Shown here: positions 7,601-11,842 of the stretch, one piece after another
Layout of the letters: every line of letters begins with the position of its first letter
Position numbering within the stretch: position 1 is the first letter of the stretch
Assembly (NCBI GenBank): GCA_004552485.1
Contig: SFOH01000057.1
Coordinates: 1 to 11,842 of the forward strand
DNA from: Bacteroidales bacterium
GTDB taxonomy: Bacteria > Bacteroidota > Bacteroidia > Bacteroidales > Muribaculaceae
Length of the DNA: 11,842 nt
Reading direction: 5' to 3'
Translations under genes and position numbers: made by a program
The notes under the pieces: generated by a model
What the model was told of the DNA's origin: nothing
Seen by the model: the letters and a program-made list of their open reading frames with translations, nothing else
Database searches by the model: none

Positions 7601-8385
7601 TAGAGCATGCGGTCGTCGTCATTGACATATTTGTTGGTGGAGAGGCAGATGAGGCGGTCGTGGGCCTCGGCGTCCGACTCGTTGGTGAAGTGGACGTCGT
7701 TGGTGCAGACGAGCTTCACGTCGTACTTGCGGGCGAGGCGAATCAGCTCGGGCTCGATGCGCATCTGCAGCTCGTAGGCCTCGTGGTTGGCGCGCGGCAC
7801 GGCGGCCTTATGGCGCTGAAGTTCAATGTAATAGTCGTCGCCCATCAGCTCCTTCCACCAGCGCACGCAGCTGTCGGCGCCCTCGATGTCGCCGGCCACG
7901 AGCAGCTTCGGCAGCTCGCCGCCCAGACAGGCCGAGCAGACGATGAGACCCTCGTGGTGGGCCGCTATCTCCTGCTTGTCCGTGCGCGGGTGCATGTAAA
8001 AGCCTTCGGTCCAGGCCTTTGACACGATTTTTATGAGATTCTTATAGCCCTGGCGGTTCTTGGCCAGGAGGATGAGGTGGCGGCCGATGTCGCGTTTGTC
8101 GACGTGCTCGTGCAGGTCTTTCTCGGCAACATAAACCTCGCAGCCGAAGATGGGCTTGAACTTCTGCCCCTCCTCGAGCTTCGAGTTCTTCTTGTTCACA
8201 TAGTTGAAGAACTCCTTGATGCCGTACATGTTGCCGTGGTCGGTGATGGCGATGCCGGGCATGCCGTCGGCCATCGCCTTGTCCACCAGCGCCGGAATCG
8301 ACGCCTGGCCGTCGAGCAGCGAGTACTGCGTGTGCACGTGCAGGTGCACGAAACTTTTGTTGTCTGTTGCCATATCCTGAGCCAT
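4630..8385 (-). CDS. dnaE: DNA polymerase III alpha subunit
   Basis: This is the 1251-residue replicative polymerase catalytic subunit. The order is PHP domain (about 12-290), C-family polymerase core (about 300-860), helix-hairpin-helix (about 905-925, GLGAIKGVGG), OB fold (about 1075-1150) and a C-terminal domain. The polymerase aspartates are D475 and D477 in PDIDVDF and D639 in KMDFLGL. The PHP site keeps its metal-ligand pattern (HLHVH at 14-18, TDHG at 48-51, E83, H103, C153, D230 and H232), unlike the degenerate site of E. coli DnaE. GSLF at 1001-1004, between the HhH and OB domains, fits an internal beta-clamp-binding motif. Two starts are possible: ATG 8385 and ATG 8373 (MATDNKSFVHLHVH); both precede the conserved fold. 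A promoter lies at 8458-8465. Confidence 0.98.
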   Translation of the reverse strand: MAQDMATDNKSFVHLHVHTQYSLLDGQASIPALVDKAMADGMPGIAITDHGNMYGIKEFFNYVNKKNSKLEEGQKFKPIFGCEVYVAEKDLHEHVDKRDIGRHLILLAKNRQGYKNLIKIVSKAWTEGFYMHPRTDKQEIAAHHEGLIVCSACLGGELPKLLVAGDIEGADSCVRWWKELMGDDYYIELQRHKAAVPRANHEAYELQMRIEPELIRLARKYDVKLVCTNDVHFTNESDAEAHDRLICLSTNKYVNDDDRMLYSKQEWMKSTDEMRKLFADIPEALDNTLEVLSKIETYDIDHAPIMPFFEIPKEFGTEEEYRSRITEQELFDEFTRDENGNVVLSQEEAEKKIKKLGGYDKLYRIKFEADYLAKLAYEGAEKRYGSPLTPELRERIKFELHIMKTMGFPGYFLIVQDFINHSREVLGVSVGPGRGSAAGSCVAYCLGITQIDPVKYDLLFERFLNPDRISLPDIDVDFDDDGRAIVLRYVTEKYGAEKVAHIITYGTMAAKSAIKDVARVEQLPLPESNRLAKLIPAHMPEVNGKELKPTLKNCYEYVDDFKRELNSPDPLLRETLQYAKALEGNVRNTGVHACGVIICRDDITDWVPVSTANDKDEGKLLVTQYEGRVIEETGLIKMDFLGLKTLSILKEAVANIRQTRGIEIDLEKIPIDDPKTYKLYTEGRTVGTFQFESAGMQKYLRELKPSTFEDLIAMNALYRPGPMDYIPEFIRRKHGESPIVYDIPEMEKYLKDTYGVTVYQEQVMLLSRLLANFTRGESDTLRKAMGKKLIDKMNHLKGKFLEGGQANGHDPKVLEKIWADWEKFASYAFNKSHATCYSWVAFQTAYLKANYPSEYMAAVLSRNIADQAKLTVFMDECRAMKIQVLGPDVNESFSSFSVNKKGDIRFGLGAIKGVGGNVVQAIVDARGDRPFTDIYDFVERIPQGSVNRRTMDNLAMAGAFDGFDGIKREDFFAENHAGVTFSEQLLNYGASYHRHANDSMGSLFGDDFGAELNTQARPPVKPAQSWPDIDRLTKERDLVGMYLSAHPLDPYYMELHYGCKTTVAGLKDIEPQEGMEVTYGGMIASFERRPTKRGGTFGIVRIEDETGSTEFRLFGDDVFKLGQYCVPMTPVMVTCRFQRRFRDSDIELKPVNIQLLSNVKGHLIKGITLDVTPDAMNDALLSILKEQMKPKMRNASDDGAPQDSVGFLSFRVYDPAISRSVSLTSSLRIPINRHLLDSLRDLEIPYSVATV

Positions 8386-8457
8386 AAGTCGTTTTCTGAT
8401 TGGTCAAAAACGGCGCGGCGCGACCTCATCGTCCGGCACCGCCGCCGAGCGTGACTG

Positions 8458-8465
8458 CAAATATA
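8458..8465 (-). promoter_or_regulatory. Bacteroidetes-type -7 element for dnaE
   Basis: The minus strand reads TATATTTG, an exact TAnnTTTG match, about 72 bases upstream of ATG 8385. The -33 region is not a clear TTTG. It lies between the terminator of the upstream unit and dnaE, where a promoter is expected. Confidence 0.6.
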
Positions 8466-8536
8466 CACATTTTCTCCGACACTTCCATCCCCTTCCATAC
8501 CTTTTAACCAACCCCGCCCCCCAACTCACTCCTACG

Positions 8537-8568
8537 ACAAAACACCCCCGCTGTTATCGGCGAGGGTG
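8537..8568 (-). terminator. Intrinsic terminator after the hicB-type gene
   Basis: On the minus strand CACCCtCGC pairs with GCGgGGGTG around an 8-nt loop (arms at 8560-8568 and 8543-8551) and is followed by TTTTGT. The arms have one central mismatch. It lies 23 bases past the hicB-type stop codon and closes the five-gene unit, separating it from the dnaE promoter. Confidence 0.75.
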
Positions 8569-8591
8569 CGTCTTGTGAAAAAAGTGTCAAA

Positions 8592-8999
8592 TTAAACAAG
8601 ACGTAACTGGCTCAATTCCTTACCAAAGGCATGAAGCGCAGTCTGTATCTTTGCGGTGGTTTTGGGCGAAGGCGTGCGGTATCCCGAGACATATTGCGAG
8701 AGCTGGGCTGCCGAGATGCCCGTCAGCCTGGCGAGTCCCTTGTATGAGATGAGGTCTGCGTAGTAGACCAGGAATGAGGGCAAATCATACGAGAATGCGA
8801 AGTCGACTCCCTCGAATTCGCGGTTTTCGGCCTGTGCGGCCTGCTTCATATCTTCATAGACAGCCTTAAAGTCCGCGATTGCATCAGCCGCAGTCGCGCC
8901 ATCGCCGATCACACCGTAGGAGAGATTGTTGTCATCGGGCATATAGGCACCATACGAGCCGTCCTTGCCGCGTTCGATAAATACTCTTACTGTTCTCAT
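8592..8999 (-). CDS. HicB-family antitoxin-like protein without a HicA partner
   Basis: This 135-residue protein has the Bacteroidetes HicB layout. The N-terminal half (about 1-70) is a partial RNase H-like fold (VRVFIERGKDGSYGAYMPDD, then a DFKAVYEDMK helix). After a PSFLVYYADLI hinge comes a C-terminal helix-turn-helix (about 84-130, GLARLTGISAAQLSQYVSG). In the family, HicB neutralises the HicA mRNA interferase and its DNA-binding domain represses the operon. No HicA-like ORF is present: upstream there are only 36 bp before the lipid kinase gene, and downstream there is a terminator and then the dnaE promoter region. It may be a solo regulator, the remnant of a toxin-antitoxin pair, or an antitoxin acting on a distant HicA. 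It probably shares the transcript of the genes before it. Confidence 0.88.
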   Translation of the reverse strand: MRTVRVFIERGKDGSYGAYMPDDNNLSYGVIGDGATAADAIADFKAVYEDMKQAAQAENREFEGVDFAFSYDLPSFLVYYADLISYKGLARLTGISAAQLSQYVSGYRTPSPKTTAKIQTALHAFGKELSQLRLV

Positions 9000-9035
9000 T
9001 TCTGTGCGATTTATATCCGTATGTTTGGCTGAGAC

Positions 9036-9965
9036 TCACTGGAGGAGGGAGCCGAGGGGCGTCAGCAGGGGCTCGAAGGAGGCGTTGGCGCCGGCGGGCG
9101 TGAGGATGCGCAGCGACGAGGGGTGGATGCGCACTTCCAGGCGCCGACCCAGGCGGCACGGCTCGCCGTCGATGTGCGCCGCCCCGTCGTCGGGGCGCTC
9201 GATGGTGGCCTCGCGGCACGGGATGACGGTGATGTGGCGGTTGCTGCTCAGCGTCCCCGTCATCATGTCCAGACCGAAGAACGGCAGCGCCAGTATCGGC
9301 AGCTTGTGGACGATGACCAACTCTAACTGACCGTCCTTGATGGATGACAGCGGCGAGATGTAGGCGTTGTTACCATACTGCGAGGCGTTGGCGCCGGTGA
9401 GTATAAACGCCTCGATGTCAAACGAATGGCCGTCGACGGTGACGCGGTAGGGCTTCGGCCGGTAGCGCAGCAGCTCCTGGAGCGTGGCGCGCAGATAGGT
9501 GAGCAACCCGCGCGAGTGGGCGGCGGCAAAGCGGTCGGAGACGGCCGCGTCGAAGCCCACGCCGAAGGTGCAGAAGAATTCGCGGTCGTTGACCGTGCCG
9601 TAGTCGCAGACGTCCGTATGCCCCTGCGCCAGCACCTGCACCGCCTGCGCCGCGTTCATCGGCATCCCGATGTGGCGCGCCAGGCCGTTGCCGCTGCCGG
9701 CGGGGATGATGCCCAGGGCCGTCTGCGTCCCGCACAGCGAGCGCGCCGTCTCATTGACGGTGCCGTCGCCGCCGCACGCTATCACGGCCTCATAGCCGTC
9801 GCGGACGGCCTGCGCGGCAAGCTCCGTGGCGTGACCGGCACGCTCGGTCAGCGCGATGTCCACGCTGTGGCCCGCGCGCGTCAGCACCTGCCGCGCCTCG
9901 AGGGCGATGGCATGTTTGTCGGCGCCGGTGCCGCTTATGGGATTCACTATAATCAGCTGTCGCAT
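9036..9965 (-). CDS. Diacylglycerol kinase-fold lipid kinase (YegS/BmrU type)
   Basis: This 309-residue protein has the DAGK catalytic fold: NPISGTG at 8-14, nucleotide loop GGDGTVNE at 65-72, PAGSGNGLARHIG at 88-100, and the C-terminal beta-domain signature HIDGEP at 264-269. The length fits single-domain YegS/DgkB/BmrU proteins, which phosphorylate diacylglycerol or related lipids with ATP at the inner face of the membrane. No membrane segment is seen, as usual for soluble members. The exact lipid cannot be told from sequence. It starts 40 bp after queC and ends 36 bp before the hicB-type gene, in the same unit. Sphingolipid kinases share this fold, so a sphingosine-like substrate is possible in a Bacteroidetes host but unsupported here. 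Confidence 0.92.
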   Translation of the reverse strand: MRQLIIVNPISGTGADKHAIALEARQVLTRAGHSVDIALTERAGHATELAAQAVRDGYEAVIACGGDGTVNETARSLCGTQTALGIIPAGSGNGLARHIGMPMNAAQAVQVLAQGHTDVCDYGTVNDREFFCTFGVGFDAAVSDRFAAAHSRGLLTYLRATLQELLRYRPKPYRVTVDGHSFDIEAFILTGANASQYGNNAYISPLSSIKDGQLELVIVHKLPILALPFFGLDMMTGTLSSNRHITVIPCREATIERPDDGAAHIDGEPCRLGRRLEVRIHPSSLRILTPAGANASFEPLLTPLGSLLQ

Positions 9966-10005
9966 ACCGTCTCAGGGTGTGTGGCGTGGGAGAATCGGGG
10001 GTAAC

Positions 10006-10665
10006 TTATTCCTCGGCGTAAACGGTGGGGTCGTCGATGCCCGCCTCGGCCAGGGCGGCGCGGCGCTCGCGGCACGTTCCGCACACGCCGCAGTGGTATT
10101 TCCCGCCCTTGTAGCACGAGTAGGTCGTGGCATAGTCGATGTCCAGGCACTTGCCGCGGCAGGCGATCTGCGCCTTGGTCAGATGGGTGTAGGGCGCGTA
10201 GAGCATGATGTTGTCGTAGGTGCCCTCCGAGATGGCGCGGCTCATCGCCTTGATGAACGAGGCGCGGCAGTCGGGGTAGATGGCATGGTCGCCGGCGTGG
10301 TTGGCAATCATCACGCGCGTCAGCCCGCGGCTCTCGGCCAGGCCGGCGGCGGCGCTGAGCATGATGCCGTTGCGGAAGGGCACGACCGTGCTCTTCATGT
10401 TGTCGAAGTCGTAGTCGCCCTCGGGAATGGCCGAGGCGCCCTCGAGCAGCGAGCTGTGGAAATATTCGCCTATGAACGAGAGGTCTATTATCATGTGTTC
10501 GATGCCGAGCTGCTCGCAGTGTAGCCGTGCGCACTCAATCTCGCGTGCATTGTGGTTCGAGCCATAGTTGAAGGTTACGGCCAAGTCTATCGAGGAGGCA
10601 TACTCATGGAGCATGGTGACTGAATCCATGCCGCCGGAGAGGATAATCAGTGAATTCTTTTTCAT
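10006..10665 (-). CDS. queC: 7-cyano-7-deazaguanine synthase
   Basis: QueC converts 7-carboxy-7-deazaguanine to preQ0 with ATP and ammonia, in the queuosine tRNA modification pathway. The 219-residue protein begins with the PP-loop SGGMDS (10-15) and ends with the zinc-binding cysteines C184, C192, C195 and C198 (CYKGGKYHCGVCGTC). Conserved internal segments include VPFRNG (95-100) and the HLTKAQI helix (161-167). The length is typical. It starts 45 bp after queF and is followed 40 bp later by the lipid kinase gene. queD and queE are not in the window. No riboswitch-like structure is evident in the short upstream gap. Confidence 0.97.
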   Translation of the reverse strand: MKKNSLIILSGGMDSVTMLHEYASSIDLAVTFNYGSNHNAREIECARLHCEQLGIEHMIIDLSFIGEYFHSSLLEGASAIPEGDYDFDNMKSTVVPFRNGIMLSAAAGLAESRGLTRVMIANHAGDHAIYPDCRASFIKAMSRAISEGTYDNIMLYAPYTHLTKAQIACRGKCLDIDYATTYSCYKGGKYHCGVCGTCRERRAALAEAGIDDPTVYAEE

Positions 10666-10710
10666 ACCGTTAGGGGATTGAGATTGAGAGCGTTATATGT
10701 GTTTACGGGG

Positions 10711-11184
10711 TCAGATGCGCGCCGTGTTCATCATTGCCAGCAGCCGCGCGCGGGCCATGTCCTGATGGTCGGCGTCGCCGCGGTTGGCGAAGGGGTAGAT
10801 GCTGATGCCGCCGCGGGGGGTGAACACGCCGTACACCTCCAGGTATTTCGGGTCCATCAGCCGCCACAAGTCGTTGAGAATGATGTTGATGCAGTCCTCG
10901 TGGAAGTCGCCGTGGTTGCGGAACGAGAAGAGGTAGAGCTTCAGCGACTTGCTCTCCACCATGTTCACCCGCGGGATGTAGCGGATGAAGATGCGCGCGA
11001 AGTCGGGCTGACCCGTCTTCGGACACAGCGAGGTGAACTCCGGGCAGTCGAAGGTCACCAGATACTCGTTCTCCGGATGCTTGTTGGGGAATGTCTCCAG
11101 CAGCCCCGGGTCGTACTCCGTCGGATATTTCACGCCGGTGTTGCCCAGCAGCGACACCCCGGCGAGTTCTTCCTCTGTTCTCAT
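10711..11184 (-). CDS. queF: NADPH-dependent preQ0 reductase (type I QueF)
   Basis: QueF reduces the nitrile of preQ0 to the aminomethyl group of preQ1, the base inserted into tRNA by Tgt. The 157-residue length and single T-fold domain match type I (B. subtilis-like) enzymes rather than the larger two-domain type II. Catalytic residues are in place: C54 in LCPKTGQPD, D61, H95 and E96, plus the QueF signature ESKSLK at 77-82. Substrate flows from QueC to QueF, so adjacency makes sense although queF is first in the transcript. It begins 31 bp after the ABC exporter gene, and no promoter matching TAnnTTTG is visible in that gap. Confidence 0.97.
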   Translation of the reverse strand: MRTEEELAGVSLLGNTGVKYPTEYDPGLLETFPNKHPENEYLVTFDCPEFTSLCPKTGQPDFARIFIRYIPRVNMVESKSLKLYLFSFRNHGDFHEDCINIILNDLWRLMDPKYLEVYGVFTPRGGISIYPFANRGDADHQDMARARLLAMMNTARI

Positions 11185-11215
11185 TCTATCTTGTTGTCTG
11201 TTAAGAGTTTAAACA

Positions 11216-11842
11216 TTAAAATTTCTGCATGTCGACCAGCCGCTTGTAGAAGCCGTTCAGCTCCATGAGCGAGGCGTGAGTGCCGCTCTCGACGATGCGG
11301 CCCTCATGCATGACGCAGATGAGGTCGGCGCCGGCGATGGTCGACAGCCGGTGGGCGATCACCAGCGTCGTGCGGTTGCGCATCAGCCGCTCCAGCGCCT
11401 CCTGCACCAGGTGCTCGCTCTCCGAGTCAAGCGCCGACGTGGCCTCGTCGAGGATGAGGATCGGCGGATTCTTCAGGATGGCGCGCGCGATGGACACGCG
11501 CTGGCGCTGGCCGCCCGACAGACGGCAGCCGCGGTCGCCGAGCACAGTGTCGTAACCGTGCTCGGTCTGCATGATGAAGTCGTGGGCGTTGGCGATGCGC
11601 GCCGCCTCCTCCACCTGCTCGCGCGTGGCATGCTCCACGCCGAACGTTATGTTGTTGTAGAACGTGTCGTTGAAGAGGATGGCCTCCTGGTTCACATTGC
11701 CCATCAGCGCGCGCAGGTCGTGGACGCGCACCTGGCGTATGTCCGTGCCGTCGACAGTGATCGAGCCCGAGTCGACGTCGTAGAAACGCGGCAGCAGGTC
11801 GGCCAGTGTCGACTTGCCCGAGCCCGACTGACCCACGAGGGC
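11216..11842 (-). CDS. ABC exporter, C-terminal ATPase half (5' part outside window)
   Basis: Only the last 208 residues are present; the frame runs off the right edge of the window. It contains Walker A GQSGSGKST, Q-loop NQE, ABC signature LSGGQRQR, Walker B ILILDEATSALD and H-loop IAHRLST, complete and in order. The sequence style (NVNQEAILFNDTFYNNI) is that of fused permease-ATPase exporters such as the MsbA/lipid or drug exporter family, so a six-helix membrane domain is expected upstream, beyond the window. The substrate cannot be assigned. It is the first visible gene of the minus-strand unit containing queF, queC and the lipid kinase. An apparent GTG start at 11836 is internal to the Walker A region and is not the real start. 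Confidence 0.93.
   Translation of the reverse strand, partial: ALVGQSGSGKSTLADLLPRFYDVDSGSITVDGTDIRQVRVHDLRALMGNVNQEAILFNDTFYNNITFGVEHATREQVEEAARIANAHDFIMQTEHGYDTVLGDRGCRLSGGQRQRVSIARAILKNPPILILDEATSALDSESEHLVQEALERLMRNRTTLVIAHRLSTIAGADLICVMHEGRIVESGTHASLMELNGFYKRLVDMQKF

Noticed and set aside
4603..8022. Long plus-strand open frames opposite dnaE (up to 299 codons)
   Set aside because: dnaE on the minus strand is unmistakable along the whole region; the antisense frames are products of high G+C codon usage and show no recognisable motifs.
8386..8591. A hidden hicA gene downstream of the hicB-type gene
   Set aside because: The stretch holds a terminator, the dnaE promoter and no open frame with the HicA dsRBD-like pattern or its catalytic His.
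10666..11215. preQ1 riboswitch near queF or queC
   Set aside because: The gaps before queF (31 bp) and queC (45 bp) are too short and show no H-type pseudoknot pattern.

Overview
The window looks like a chromosomal segment of a GC-rich member of the Bacteroidales (Bacteroidetes); I cannot fix the family. The evidence is the protein style of DnaE, PNPase and the HicB-type protein, promoter elements of the Bacteroidetes form TAnnTTTG upstream of dnaE and pnp, and no reliance on Shine-Dalgarno sites. Sampled lines are about 67% G+C in pnp and about 50% in the WG-repeat gene at the left end.

Layout from left to right. (1) Bases 1-1300: a plus-strand gene for a secreted WG-repeat protein. Its natural start codon appears to be destroyed by one extra base, so that TAG stands exactly where the signal peptide's initiating Met should be. 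(2) Bases 1301-1673: a convergent intergenic region with consecutive palindromes, a possible 36-codon ORF, and a strong bidirectional terminator shared by the WG gene and pnp. (3) Bases 1674-8385, all minus strand: dnaE (replicative polymerase alpha subunit), then trxA 47 bp downstream, then pnp from its own promoter behind a leader of roughly 180 nt that carries a run of nine C on the transcript. (4) Bases 8592-11842, all minus strand with gaps of only 31-45 bp: the 3' end of an MsbA-like ABC exporter, queF, queC, a YegS/DagK-type lipid kinase and a solo HicB-type protein, closed by an intrinsic terminator. This is very likely one transcription unit.

How the genes fit together. DnaE, thioredoxin and PNPase are housekeeping functions: DNA synthesis, thiol reduction and RNA turnover. 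queC and queF encode two steps of queuosine precursor synthesis: QueC makes preQ0 and QueF reduces it to preQ1. The lipid kinase and ABC exporter both suggest membrane or lipid work, but their link to queuosine is only one of position. The HicB-type protein has no HicA toxin beside it.

I see no tRNA, rRNA, CRISPR array, insertion sequence or prophage gene. The parts that ordinary housekeeping genes do not explain are the broken start and two-module history of the WG gene, the palindromic intergenic block beside it, the homopolymer in the pnp leader, and the orphan HicB.
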